From a virus, in IMG/VR virus record IMGVR_UViG_3300032046_000015, positions 19,017 to 83,016 of that record: DNA of 64,000 bases; one strand, given 5' to 3'. Shown piece after piece: positions 16,395 through 24,679 of the stretch. A program made the position numbers and the translations under genes. How positions within the stretch are numbered: the first letter of the stretch is position 1; the number at the start of each line of letters is the position of its first letter. The notes beneath the pieces were generated by a model, which was not told the DNA's origin, ran no database searches, and was given only the letters and a program-made list of their open reading frames with translations.

Positions 16395-16800
16395 CCTCTC
16401 TCCTCTCTTTCAGAAGCAATTGAAGTGCTTCGCAATTCTGTCTCAAGGCAGCATTCTCTTGTATGATATCAGCACTTGAGCACGCTGTCTCCAAGTCATG
16501 GATGTAGCTTCTGACTGGCTGTGGTAGGTTGTTGATGTTCTCTGCTGTTGGCCGCCACCACGTCCAATCACCCATACTATTCTTGCCCCAATACACCCAA
16601 CCATATATGGCTGTAAGTATAAAGTAACAAAACAATGCCCCTTGCCAATAGTGTGTATAGTATATGTCAAAGATGATCCACAAGATGTTAGCCAACAAGT
16701 ATAACACAAAGCCTTGTCGCTTTTGGATTGATACCAAGTATGCTCCCACCACTGCCAATAGCGTTGCTGATAGCTCAATCATCCACATATCAATCACCAT
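16372..16800 (-). CDS. PnuC-like membrane protein with helical tail
   Basis: In this 142-residue protein, residues 1-75 hold about three hydrophobic helices (IELSATLLAVVGAYLVSI, FVLYLLANILWIIFDIYY, LFCYFILTAIYGWVYWG), similar to the PnuC nicotinamide riboside transporter fold but roughly half the usual length. Residues 95-142 form a charged helix with a possible coiled coil. It may help nucleoside or NAD-precursor uptake in the membrane, by analogy only. It overlaps its downstream neighbour by 23 bases. Confidence 0.5.
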   Translation of the reverse strand: MVIDMWMIELSATLLAVVGAYLVSIQKRQGFVLYLLANILWIIFDIYYTHYWQGALFCYFILTAIYGWVYWGKNSMGDWTWWRPTAENINNLPQPVRSYIHDLETACSSADIIQENAALRQNCEALQLLLKERREGAQTKIH

Positions 16801-16984
16801 CGTCTGCTATGTGACAGTGGAATTTGTCCCGATAATCCAACTCAGCTTCTGCTGCCTCAATCAACTCCTCATCTTTATCGCCATCCAACTCCTCCACCAT
16901 CCAACGCAGATAGCCAGATGGAATCTCTTCAATGGTTTTGTTCTTGTGTTTGCCGAATGGCATCACCAATTCTGGATTGGCCAT
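16790..16984 (-). CDS. DUF3820-like small protein
   Basis: Starting at ATG 16984, with AAAGGTGGG upstream, the gene gives 64 residues beginning MANPELVMPFGKHKNK. This matches the short DUF3820-type pattern (PFGK-K-K, EIP-YL-W). Function unknown; the same module appears at the C-terminus of the Zn-ribbon protein at 35.4 kb. The frame stays open upstream, so an ATG at 17098 (102 residues) is a possible longer form. Confidence 0.65.
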   Translation of the reverse strand: MANPELVMPFGKHKNKTIEEIPSGYLRWMVEELDGDKDEELIEAAEAELDYRDKFHCHIADDGD

Positions 16985-17085
16985 ATTGCCCACCTTTCCA
17001 ACAGCATAACTGGTTAACACTTCACCATGTTCTATCCGTTGGGTGAACATGATGAACACATTCTTAGGTATTGCCGTTGTTGTGA

Positions 17086-17322
17086 TTAACTTGAACATAT
17101 CTTTTTGGCCATTAAATCGCATCCAGGCCAAAATTCTAATCTGTGATACCATGGCATTTGAAATTTACCACGCATATACTTTATCAATTCCGTTGCGTAA
17201 TCATTTACACCATACTCATATCCATCAAAAATAAAAACACGCATTCCAGCAGATTCTGCTTGCTTGAATACTGTTTCAAATTCATCCAATCTATCTCTAG
17301 TGAATGTAACAACTTCATACAT
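17086..17322 (-). CDS. Small uncharacterised protein just after tRNA-Pro
   Basis: This 78-residue protein (MYEVVTFTRDRLDEFE, then AGMRVFIFDGYEYG) has mixed alpha/beta character. The ATG at 17322 is three bases past the end of the tRNA gene, and no ribosome site is evident. The same frame reads into the tRNA but those codons are not protein. Its leader would be made when the tRNA 3' end is processed from the shared transcript. Confidence 0.5.
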   Translation of the reverse strand: MYEVVTFTRDRLDEFETVFKQAESAGMRVFIFDGYEYGVNDYATELIKYMRGKFQMPWYHRLEFWPGCDLMAKKICSS

Positions 17323-17324
17323 AA

Positions 17325-17398
17325 TCAGGGTGAGTGGATTTGAACCACCGACCACTTGCGCCCAAGGCAAGTGCGCTACCAGGCTGCGCCACACCCTG
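17325..17398 (-). tRNA. tRNA-Pro (anticodon TGG)
   Basis: A complete cloverleaf can be drawn. Acceptor CAGGGTG pairs with CACCCTG. The D-arm is GCGCAGCCTGGTAGCGC. Anticodon stem CTTGC/GCAAG holds loop CTTGGGC with TGG at positions 34-36. The T-arm has TTCAAAT in the loop. The discriminator is A and CCA is not encoded. It is the only tRNA I found. It would read CCA and other CCN proline codons. Confidence 0.93.
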
Positions 17399-17404
17399 AC
17401 ACAC

Positions 17405-17851
17405 TCATATGCCTGTTAGCAACTCCAACATCTTCTTGTCATCTATCCTCTTTGTGTGTAATTCTCTGGCTAGACAACCATTGCTCTTACAAGCATACTT
17501 ACTGGACACAATCTCCAGCTTGACTCTGACTCCACCCGCTTTGTGTTGAGTGATTGACCATAAGCTGTATGGCATCATGTCAATACACCTGCTTTTGGCT
17601 TGCGGCCCACGATCAAAGATAATGACAACAGTGCTTTGGCCATACTTGGGATGTTTAGGATTATTGTTGGTCACTCTGACGATGGTACCAAATGGCAGAG
17701 TCTTGTGCGCTGCTGTTGGATCGTGGCAGTTGACTACTATCCCACTTGCTCCTACACGGCCATTCCAACCGCAACCATAATGTGTCGCTATCCCACTCAT
17801 TTGGTGTTGGACAAGCTTTGACATGAATAACAACAGTAATATGGTTTCCAT
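17405..17851 (-). CDS. RlpA-like double-psi beta-barrel protein
   Basis: This is a 148-residue protein with a short hydrophobic N-terminus (METILLLLFMSKL) that may be a signal or anchor. The core has the RlpA pattern: GIATHYGCGWNG, AAHKTLPFGTIVRVTN and IIFDRGPQAKSRCIDM. RlpA-type barrels bind or cleave peptidoglycan glycan strands, so a role at the cell wall during lysis or entry is plausible. The ATG overlaps the upstream stop (TGATG). The endolysin lies 2.3 kb away. Confidence 0.75.
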   Translation of the reverse strand: METILLLLFMSKLVQHQMSGIATHYGCGWNGRVGASGIVVNCHDPTAAHKTLPFGTIVRVTNNNPKHPKYGQSTVVIIFDRGPQAKSRCIDMMPYSLWSITQHKAGGVRVKLEIVSSKYACKSNGCLARELHTKRIDDKKMLELLTGI

Positions 17852-18078
17852 CAATACACTCCTGTTCTGGTACAGTTGTGGAAATGGTCTGTCTTCACCC
17901 ACTTGCGTCCAAGATATAATTCAAACTTACACAGTGCCATATCCTTCTTGACTGATATGATCCTGCCATAACTCCATTTAATGTGGTGGATTCTATCACC
18001 TGGAAAATTATCGCAAGGAATGAATGCCCTCAACAGAGTGTGTAGCTGTCTGAATAATCTGCGTAACATCCTTTTCAT
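17851..18078 (-). CDS. Small basic protein
   Basis: This 75-residue protein has an Arg-rich N-terminus (MKRMLRRLFRQLHTLLRAF) and a beta-rich remainder (GRIISVKKDMALCKFELYL). The ATG overlaps the upstream stop (ATGA). It could bind nucleic acid or a membrane surface through the basic helix; no family is recognised. Confidence 0.6.
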   Translation of the reverse strand: MKRMLRRLFRQLHTLLRAFIPCDNFPGDRIHHIKWSYGRIISVKKDMALCKFELYLGRKWVKTDHFHNCTRTGVY

Positions 18079-18431
18079 GCTTGTTCTGGCTCCACGCCTT
18101 CCATTGATATCATTTCCATAGGCTGCTTGTCTGCTATGGTTGTTACTCCATCTTGCTGTGTAATAGTCAATCGCTTCAACAGTTCATGGCCTGTGAACAA
18201 ATAGATGGCTTCCATATCGGACATACCAAAATCCTTGATGGCGTTGATAACATCGATGGCGTTGGCTGTACTCTCCTCTGTATTGAAAATACTCATCAAA
18301 CCATCGGATGCTATTGGGCAAAAATTATCCTCTTTTAATGATGTGGCCAAACGTTGAACCAAAATCATGAACTGGCTCTTTTCCATCGCTTTAAGGAATA
18401 CACTTTCACCTTTGACCTTTTCATCTTCCAT
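18075..18431 (-). CDS. Uncharacterised acidic protein
   Basis: This 118-residue protein is helical (VFLKAMEKSQFMILVQRLA, then NAIDVINAIKDFGMSDMEA) with a Glu-rich end. The ATG at 18431 follows AGGGTGG at good spacing, right after the upstream stop; a GTG at 18440 is the alternative. No motif recognised. Confidence 0.65.
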   Translation of the reverse strand: MEDEKVKGESVFLKAMEKSQFMILVQRLATSLKEDNFCPIASDGLMSIFNTEESTANAIDVINAIKDFGMSDMEAIYLFTGHELLKRLTITQQDGVTTIADKQPMEMISMEGVEPEQA

Positions 18432-18432
18432 A

Positions 18433-18909
18433 TTAGCCACCCACCCTCTGGCGTTGTATTCCTGTGGTGGATAATCGGTCAGGTGGAATTACTTGCGGTG
18501 CTTCTGCTGGCATAGCTGTGGCAGATGGCCTTGTAGCAAGATGTACAGCTACCACAATATTGTGTAGCCTTAATTTGTCATGTAATATGGATACAGGCAA
18601 TGTGTCGTTGACGATGTGAAGCAATTTTCCATCTAGGATCAGCGCCACCTTCCCACGGTGATCCATTCCTATCTTATGGAATAAATCACCTTCCAGCGTT
18701 GCCATAAGTTGCTTGGCTATCTTTGCCTTGATGCCAGCCTTTGTGGTTAAGGCCAAGGCAACTCTGGCTTGACCCAGATGTGATAATCGGAGTTTGTCTG
18801 TATGAATATCGCAATCAATCAACAAGCCATCTGTGATTAGCTTGTACAACTGTGCTTCTGTTATTCCGCACTCACCGCAAAATGCTGTTTTGGTATATTT
18901 GCGTCCCAT
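18433..18909 (-). CDS. Putative DNA-binding protein
   Basis: This 158-residue protein begins MGRKYTKTAFCGECGITEAQ; residues 7-35 look like a helix-turn-helix or winged-helix start (ITEAQLYKLITDGLL). A hydrophobic middle and a Pro/Arg tail follow. The ATG at 18909 is chosen over an in-frame upstream start because GAGG lies six bases before it. Regulation of phage genes is possible but not shown. Confidence 0.55.
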   Translation of the reverse strand: MGRKYTKTAFCGECGITEAQLYKLITDGLLIDCDIHTDKLRLSHLGQARVALALTTKAGIKAKIAKQLMATLEGDLFHKIGMDHRGKVALILDGKLLHIVNDTLPVSILHDKLRLHNIVVAVHLATRPSATAMPAEAPQVIPPDRLSTTGIQRQRVGG

Positions 18910-18954
18910 GTGTAACCTCAACAAGAAGGCATGTGCCCTTGATCCATGGGCACC

Positions 18955-19233
18955 TTAATGAATCATGATCTTGGGAGTGATCTTTTCAACCATTCCCTCA
19001 ATCTCAGTCGTCAAACAGGCAGATACTGCCATACCAAATGACAGATACACTATTTGTTCTGGCGACATCTTGCACTGCTCTGTCAATTCCTTACACAACA
19101 AAAGCAGTTTGTTGCGTCTGTGTGGATCTGCCACATCCTTTGCTACCTTATTAAGTAGTGGCTCACCCTGTGTATTAGCCACCATATCAACAAGGCAACG
19201 TTCAACTTCACTCTTTGCTTCATTATCATCCAT
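18955..19233 (-). CDS. Uncharacterised helical protein
   Basis: This 92-residue protein (MDDNEAKSEVERCLVDM, then RRNKLLLLCKELTEQCKMS) is mainly helical. The ATG at 19233 follows AGAGGAG, which decides this start over one 18 bases earlier. No family recognised. Confidence 0.65.
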   Translation of the reverse strand: MDDNEAKSEVERCLVDMVANTQGEPLLNKVAKDVADPHRRNKLLLLCKELTEQCKMSPEQIVYLSFGMAVSACLTTEIEGMVEKITPKIMIH

Positions 19234-19283
19234 GATTCCATCTCCTCTCATAGTGTTGTGATTTGCCTTATTATATGTGGCAT

Positions 19284-19787
19284 TTAACTCTTGGCCAATC
19301 CTTCCAAGTCAAAAGACATTTGATCAGTTGCCTTGATACGCCAGTCAATAACATCCTCAGGTTCAAATATCAAATCATTCACCCTTAATTCCTTGGGTGT
19401 TGACTTGGTGCTTGCTTGTATGACGCACCTGATTATACCTGTGTTAATTATGATGCGGACGCACCACTCACATATGTGTGTGTATCCGTACATATAAAGT
19501 GTAGCACCCATAGCACGTTCACGTCCTGCATGTAGACAAGCATTTGTCTCAGCATGAACTGAACGACATTTGAGATAATCGCTGCCGTGTGGTATGTTGT
19601 TATCCTCTCTGAAGCATTTGCCTATCTTCAAGCAATCCAACCGTTTGCGTGGAGCACCGTTGTAGCCAGTTGAAATGATCTGATCATCCTTGACTACAAC
19701 AGCACCCACTTGCCCTCTCAAGCACTTGGCATTTGAGCCCACTTCCCTGGCAATGCGCAAATAGTATTTGTCCTTGTCTGAAATCAT
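19284..19787 (-). CDS. dCMP deaminase family protein
   Basis: This 167-residue enzyme has the zinc deaminase motifs: HAE at 78-80 and C106-E-W-C109. The extra Cys residues in the insert (DCLKIGKC, LKC) are typical of phage dCMP deaminases. It would make dUMP from dCMP, feeding thymidylate or a modified base. Start ATG overlaps the MazG stop (ATGA). It sits beside MazG, PyrE and the TSCPD protein, a nucleotide-pool set. Confidence 0.85.
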   Translation of the reverse strand: MISDKDKYYLRIAREVGSNAKCLRGQVGAVVVKDDQIISTGYNGAPRKRLDCLKIGKCFREDNNIPHGSDYLKCRSVHAETNACLHAGRERAMGATLYMYGYTHICEWCVRIIINTGIIRCVIQASTKSTPKELRVNDLIFEPEDVIDWRIKATDQMSFDLEGLAKS

Positions 19788-20173
19788 GGTTTGCCATCCA
19801 TCTGTTTATCACCTGGACGTTTGACAGGTCTGTGTTTATTGAACTCCAACTTGGACGCCACTGCTGTGGCCAAATCTATGTCCAAATGCGCTGATATGTC
19901 GCAAGTGCGAATGATCACGTTGGCTAACTTGGCCGCCAGTGCGTCCATATCGTTTATGTAGATGGCCTCAATCGCTTTGCCAACTTCACTGGCCAACTTA
20001 GCCAGCCAACTCATGATCAACCGCATCTTGCCTTGGGTTATGTGTTGATACTCCACATCGGCTTGGTGCCAACCTTTGCCCTCTGAAGTTGCGTATGCTT
20101 CCTGGCAAACCTTTGATATGGTCAGATTGTGTGGAGTATCAACATCATCTGTCTTGAGGTAGTTGCGCTTCAC
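19784..20173 (-). CDS. MazG-like NTP pyrophosphohydrolase
   Basis: This 129-residue all-alpha protein has the usual order: KLASEVGKAIEAI (metal-binding Glu residues), LANVIIRTCDISAHL, then DLATAVASKLEFNKHRP. Phage relatives usually have LAD where this one has LAN, so one metal ligand is changed. Members hydrolyse NTPs or dNTPs to monophosphates. The start is GTG overlapping the endolysin stop (GTGA). Confidence 0.7.
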   Translation of the reverse strand: MKRNYLKTDDVDTPHNLTISKVCQEAYATSEGKGWHQADVEYQHITQGKMRLIMSWLAKLASEVGKAIEAIYINDMDALAAKLANVIIRTCDISAHLDIDLATAVASKLEFNKHRPVKRPGDKQMDGKP

Positions 20174-21210
20174 CGTGTGTTTTCCTTATCTGTTCCTGTC
20201 GCTGCTTTGATGTCCCATCCTGTGAAGTCAGGATTATCAAGAAGTGATGGCGCCACTATGAACCACTTTATGGCACTTCCTGCCAATGGACGTTTGCGGT
20301 GGTCTAGTCTATTGCCCACATTCGCTTCACAGCAGATAACCGCAACTCCATGGCCTTCTTGGTCATAAATAGACTTGGACACAGAACCAGTATGGCCACG
20401 TGTCCCACCATAGTTCATAACCATGGCAGCGCCAGTGGGCAACTTAACCTTGCCGGATAACACAGCCCCAACAGGAATGACCCAACCCATGTTTGGTATG
20501 TAGTAATCCTTGTGCTTATCTGGCACAGGTTGCTTCTTGGCCCATACCATGTTTCCGTAACACAATCCCATGCGCCCTTTACTGTTGACCCAACCTTCTT
20601 TGCCTGTCACAAGACCATAAGCCTCATGTTCCACTGAACATCTGGTCAAGCAACAATAAGCTGGGCCATCCCCTTTTTTCTCAGGTGGCATGCTCACCCA
20701 GAAATTGATACCACCGTGCGGTACACCGCTCCAAACTGGTGGAACGTATGGGCCACGGTTGGAGCCATTGGGAATCTCTTTGATACCAAGCTTGATGTAG
20801 TAATTAAACACAGTCACAATTTCAACACCCAATCCTGGTGTTAATACTTGTTTGGTTGCCACCACCAGTCCTTGTGTCGGTGATTGATCCTTATCAAGCA
20901 ACTCCAAAGCATCCCATGTTTTCTGATCACACACTCCTGCCATAATTTGCCCATCCAATGGCATCTTGTTGTCGCTATCTAGCAACTGTAACTGCGCCAT
21001 GCCGACTGCTTCTTCAGTCCATTGGCCATAATCGCCATCCAACCAAAAGCCTTTTGCTTCTGGTTGTGTAGGAGATGTTATGTTATGGCTGTGTGCGATG
21101 TTGCTATCCCAGAATGGATTGTCTGGGCCAACAAAGCCATGATTCCACAACAACTCTTGTAGTTGTTTAACTTCTGTTCCTTTGTCACCACGTTTCAACA
21201 CATTGTGCAT
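20170..21210 (-). CDS. Endolysin-like cell-wall hydrolase
   Basis: This is a 346-residue protein. Residues 1-110 hold a peptidoglycan-binding type 1 domain (LKRGDKGTEVKQLQELLW, then a LDGDYGQWTEEAVGMAQ repeat). The C-terminal domain has a CHAP-like start (AYCCLTRCSVEHEAYG) and GHTGSVSKSI. It should cut the host cell wall at lysis. There is no signal peptide, so a holin is needed; a candidate lies at 56.8 kb. ATG 21210 follows GAGAGGAG. Confidence 0.75.
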   Translation of the reverse strand: MHNVLKRGDKGTEVKQLQELLWNHGFVGPDNPFWDSNIAHSHNITSPTQPEAKGFWLDGDYGQWTEEAVGMAQLQLLDSDNKMPLDGQIMAGVCDQKTWDALELLDKDQSPTQGLVVATKQVLTPGLGVEIVTVFNYYIKLGIKEIPNGSNRGPYVPPVWSGVPHGGINFWVSMPPEKKGDGPAYCCLTRCSVEHEAYGLVTGKEGWVNSKGRMGLCYGNMVWAKKQPVPDKHKDYYIPNMGWVIPVGAVLSGKVKLPTGAAMVMNYGGTRGHTGSVSKSIYDQEGHGVAVICCEANVGNRLDHRKRPLAGSAIKWFIVAPSLLDNPDFTGWDIKAATGTDKENTR

Positions 21211-21228
21211 TGAGTTGTCTCCTCTCTG

Positions 21229-21993
21229 TTATGGTCTTATAAATTTGCGTTGTTGGCTGTCCCAGAACCATTCACCTATGATTCTCTGTTCGTGTTTGAT
21301 CAAAGACAGCGCCATCATTTTCTTAAACATGCGAAATAACTTGTACTCTGAAAATACCTTTTCAACCTTTGGATTGACTTTCATGGCAGATAATAAGTTA
21401 TTGCGCAAAAAGTGTAGTTTTCTACACACATATCTGAAATCGCATTTCAAACACCTATCCACTCTGTCTTCATACTCTTTTCCAAAGCATTCAACAGAAC
21501 CACCCGTGGCCAGGAATAAAGCTGATTGAGTGGTAAATGTTTCACCAGTGTGTATTCTAAACAACCGTTTGTCCTCATGCGAAGTGATAAAATTATTGTA
21601 TTCATTAAGACCAAAGAGGACACATGTATTCAACATGCTACTTGGATTGTACATGAATTCAAATGATATTTCTACACACTCTGCTTCTAATGGCATGCTC
21701 AAGTGTCCAAGTACAACATCGTTGTGGTATGCTTTAACAATCAACTGTGGTGTTGGTAAATCTTCCAATCTGGGATGAGGCCAAGGAATTTTCATCATGG
21801 TGGTGCGCCGTTTTGAAGCAACCAAATGATCTTCCAAATCTGCCAGAATCATCTTGGCACGTTCATCTAGTGGCCTTTCAATTTTGCTACCATCTGGCAA
21901 AGTTTCATATGTGTATTTGGGTATATTCTTGCCCATAATATACACAAGATAATTCACCAAATCCTGATTTGTGAATCTATCCAGCAGCCTCAT
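21229..21993 (-). CDS. Uncharacterised protein with Cys cluster
   Basis: This 254-residue protein begins MRLLDRFTNQDLVNYLVYI. The middle is beta-rich; a Cys cluster (RVDRCLKCDFRYVCRKL, about residue 185) could bind zinc or an Fe-S cluster. The C-terminal part is helical and basic. The ATG at 21993 is chosen because GAGGAG lies just upstream, inside the end of the previous gene. Function unknown. Confidence 0.6.
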   Translation of the reverse strand: MRLLDRFTNQDLVNYLVYIMGKNIPKYTYETLPDGSKIERPLDERAKMILADLEDHLVASKRRTTMMKIPWPHPRLEDLPTPQLIVKAYHNDVVLGHLSMPLEAECVEISFEFMYNPSSMLNTCVLFGLNEYNNFITSHEDKRLFRIHTGETFTTQSALFLATGGSVECFGKEYEDRVDRCLKCDFRYVCRKLHFLRNNLLSAMKVNPKVEKVFSEYKLFRMFKKMMALSLIKHEQRIIGEWFWDSQQRKFIRP

Positions 21994-21994
21994 G

Positions 21995-22486
21995 TCATGT
22001 CTCCTCTTGTGTAACTTCCTGTCTCTTGGCAAAGTCACATGCTTCCAGCTTGACCTCTTTTTTGAACAAAGCCTTCTCAATCATCTCTTGCGGAAAGTCA
22101 CGCAGTGTCAACCAGATTGCTATGGGGCATGTAAGGAATCCATCAGGCGATGTTCTTGCGCATGGCACACCTTTCACATCGGTTGCCAACTGTTCATGCC
22201 CCACTCCTCTCTGTAGCATCTTGCTGATTAACTTACAGGTCATTAGCAATCCACCAGAGCACAGTGCCCCTTCACGTTCCAGTGATCCTGTGGCAGCGAA
22301 CAATTCAACCATGCGTACACGTCCTTGAAATAATCCGATGGACACAGTGAGGTAGAAATTGCCGCATGGCGTCTTGATTTTTTGTGTGTAAGATGGTAAC
22401 ACGTCTGGCCTTCTGAAATCTTCACCTGTTAATTCTACAGGTGGTATCAAGCCCATGCCTTCAAATAATTTTTCATCCAATGGCAT
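21995..22486 (-). CDS. Stand-alone TSCPD-domain protein
   Basis: This 163-residue protein is dominated by a TSCPD-like domain: TPCGNFYLTVSIG, then GSLEREGALCSGGLL and HEQLATDVKGVPCA. TSCPD domains are the Cys-rich C-terminal module of class II ribonucleotide reductases, but no reductase catalytic domain is in the window. It may work with a host or distant phage reductase. ATG 22486 is preferred over TTG 22492. Confidence 0.65.
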   Translation of the reverse strand: MPLDEKLFEGMGLIPPVELTGEDFRRPDVLPSYTQKIKTPCGNFYLTVSIGLFQGRVRMVELFAATGSLEREGALCSGGLLMTCKLISKMLQRGVGHEQLATDVKGVPCARTSPDGFLTCPIAIWLTLRDFPQEMIEKALFKKEVKLEACDFAKRQEVTQEET

Positions 22487-22488
22487 TG

Positions 22489-22809
22489 TCAAACTCTCTT
22501 TCTGGTCACCGTTTGTGTCGGTTGTTGTTCGTTTTGATATGATAACAGTTTGTTGTGTATCTTAACACGTATGAAACTATAATCATTACAAATCAATTCC
22601 TTGATACCAAATTCAACTGGCATGCCATCCATACGGTGCGCCACAATGGCATCCTTATCCGATAATATGGTGAAACCAAATCCATGATCAGATAGGATTT
22701 TCAGACTGGCCAGAAATGGTTGAGCTTCATGGCTTCCAATTGGTCTCATGTTAATTCCTTGTTGGCCCATCATATCGCCAGAATAATCTGGCTTGAACTG
22801 GACTAACAT
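22489..22809 (-). CDS. Small uncharacterised protein
   Basis: This 106-residue protein (MLVQFKPDYSGDMM, then FLASLKILSDHGFGFTIL) has alpha/beta character with a basic end. It overlaps the next upstream gene by 59 bases in another frame. No family recognised. Confidence 0.55.
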   Translation of the reverse strand: MLVQFKPDYSGDMMGQQGINMRPIGSHEAQPFLASLKILSDHGFGFTILSDKDAIVAHRMDGMPVEFGIKELICNDYSFIRVKIHNKLLSYQNEQQPTQTVTRKRV

Positions 22810-22999
22810 ATTTACGCAAATCCCTCTTGTGTACTATCATGGGCAATTCCAGTTTACTCCAATCAACATCGTGAATCAAATACACCTTATCACGACTGAT
22901 CAACTTGGCAGGATTGCTTGATATTAACACAACATACTTGTTTGGTTTACCTTTAAGTTTGTGTTCTCTCATGAATGCTTTGATCACTGTCACCGACAT
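22751..22999 (-). CDS. Small uncharacterised protein
   Basis: This 82-residue protein (MSVTVIKAFMREHKLKGK, then VYLIHDVDWSKLELPMIV) has beta-rich character and a basic tail. It overlaps the uracil glycosylase gene by ten bases and the next gene by 59. Both frames read as plausible protein, so the overlap may be real. Confidence 0.5.
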   Translation of the reverse strand: MSVTVIKAFMREHKLKGKPNKYVVLISSNPAKLISRDKVYLIHDVDWSKLELPMIVHKRDLRKYVSPVQARLFWRYDGPTRN

Positions 23000-23580
23000 G
23001 GTACACCTGTCCTGGCTATTTCCAAAGCCTTTAACAGATCAACTACAAACTGCCCTTCATAAGTATCTGCCTCACGTCCTTGTTTCCTTAACAGATAAGC
23101 AGGATGCCATGTTGATACTGCTTTATATATGTGTCCAGTTATGGATACTGTACTCACCCTGCCCCTTATGACAGACATGTTATCATCCACACCTAACACA
23201 TAGAATGCCGATATGCGTCCAAGCGTCACTATGGCTTTAGGAGACACAGCATTGATCTGCCTTACCAAACGTTGACGGCATGACGCACCCCAATTCAAAT
23301 CTTGTATTTTGTTATCTGGTGGACGGCACATCAAAACGTTTGTTATGTAGGATTGTTCCAAGTCAACTCCTGCTGTATCTGCCAAACGTTCTAACATAGC
23401 ACCAGCCCTGCCCACAAACGGAACACCCTGTCTGTCTTCATTTGCTCCTGGTGCCTCTCCTATAAACATGATCTCAGGATTGATGCGCCCCTTCCCAAAA
23501 ACAACATTCTGTCTAGTCTTATGTAACTCACACAGTGTACAAGACTTGTACTTCTCTTGTATCCTCAGTATGCTAGGCAT
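22990..23580 (-). CDS. Uracil-DNA glycosylase, family 4/5-like
   Basis: This 196-residue enzyme removes uracil from DNA. Motif 1 is GEAPGANEDRQGVPFVGRAG and motif 2 is STWHPAYLLR. Four Cys (CTLC near the N-terminus, one in MCRPPDN, one in ASCRQRL) fit the Fe-S cluster of family 4. The start ATG 23580 follows GGAGG. Next to the 5'-3' exonuclease it completes a base-excision pair. It implies the phage does not tolerate uracil in its DNA. Confidence 0.85.
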   Translation of the reverse strand: MPSILRIQEKYKSCTLCELHKTRQNVVFGKGRINPEIMFIGEAPGANEDRQGVPFVGRAGAMLERLADTAGVDLEQSYITNVLMCRPPDNKIQDLNWGASCRQRLVRQINAVSPKAIVTLGRISAFYVLGVDDNMSVIRGRVSTVSITGHIYKAVSTWHPAYLLRKQGREADTYEGQFVVDLLKALEIARTGVPCR

Positions 23581-24679
23581 GTGTTGCCTCCATACTGTTT
23601 TCATACTGTACCCTTATCCCAATAAGTTGTGGCGTTGGACAAGAATTATGGCAATATTCATTCCCCAGAACAGCACTGATGTCTCTGGTCAGATAATATG
23701 TACACATCTCCTGTATTTGATTTCTGGTGTAATGCTTAGCACCCCTTGGACACACAATCTCTCCATCTCTGGCAACTCCCAATGATAACAACTTTTCAAA
23801 ATTGGACGGTGATAGCATAGTCTTGAAGTCAAGCACTTGTAGCATTTCTTGGGATTTTTCCAGATCACGCACAGACACCATAAATTTCATGTTGTCGTTA
23901 CAATCAAATAATCGGATCAATTTGAGATTGCGCACCACTTGATCTTTGTGTTCTCTTATGGCCAATCTGAGTCTGCTGGCTATTCCATCCCATTGTGCGC
24001 TATCAACATCAAGACTATTAAGCACATTATTCAAATTGCCAAAAGCCTGTATAATCTTTGTTGCGTATGTCTTGCCTATTCCTGGCACGCCAGGCACATT
24101 ATCGCTGGTACAACCACTCAAGCATTTGGCATCACTGAATTGACTTGGTGTTAATCCTTTCAAATCCATAAGCCTTTGTTCATTTACACACTCATCATCA
24201 GTCTTGCGTTTTGATAACACCACAGTCCTGTTTGGGCCAACAGCCTGTAACAAGTCTTCATCTCCTGTGTATATAACAACATTAAAGCCAACTTCAGAAT
24301 AACGTTTGGCCAATGTATATAATACATCATCTGCTTCATATCCATCCGCTGATGCCTGTCTTATCCCCAAATAAGATAACAGCCTAATGGCAATTGGTTC
24401 CTGTTCGTGTACTGATGCTGTCAATTCATCGTACTGGGCAGATGGCTTGTGGCCTTTATATGTTGGCAGCGTCTGTCTCCTGATGTTGTGAATACTATCC
24501 CATACCACAACCATGCTTCCACCATAAGTCTCATGTATTTTAAGAATTTGCCTCAAGAAGCCATACACTCCACCTGTTCTCACTGTTGATCCTTCCCACT
24601 CAGTGGTCAGACTATTGAAAGCATAAGCTGCCTTGAATAAAAGGAATTTGGCATCCAGCAATAGTAAATCACAATTCAT
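23573..24679 (-). CDS. 5'-3' exonuclease (FEN-1/PolA N-terminal type)
   Basis: This 368-residue protein has the exonuclease order: LLLLDAKFLLF near the start, ADGYEADDVLYTLAKRY and IYTGDEDLLQA (metal-binding acids), then the helix-hairpin-helix TSDNVPGVPGIGKTYA. It should remove Okazaki primers and flaps. A C-terminal extra segment of about 100 residues ends in a Cys/His-containing stretch. The ATG overlaps the upstream stop (ATGA). Works with polymerase III alpha at 31.6 kb. Confidence 0.85.
   Translation of the reverse strand: MNCDLLLLDAKFLLFKAAYAFNSLTTEWEGSTVRTGGVYGFLRQILKIHETYGGSMVVVWDSIHNIRRQTLPTYKGHKPSAQYDELTASVHEQEPIAIRLLSYLGIRQASADGYEADDVLYTLAKRYSEVGFNVVIYTGDEDLLQAVGPNRTVVLSKRKTDDECVNEQRLMDLKGLTPSQFSDAKCLSGCTSDNVPGVPGIGKTYATKIIQAFGNLNNVLNSLDVDSAQWDGIASRLRLAIREHKDQVVRNLKLIRLFDCNDNMKFMVSVRDLEKSQEMLQVLDFKTMLSPSNFEKLLSLGVARDGEIVCPRGAKHYTRNQIQEMCTYYLTRDISAVLGNEYCHNSCPTPQLIGIRVQYENSMEATHA

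Noticed and set aside
17323-17394. Extension of the 78-residue gene through the tRNA
   Set aside because: The sequence forms a complete tRNA-Pro cloverleaf; the in-frame codons across it are incidental.
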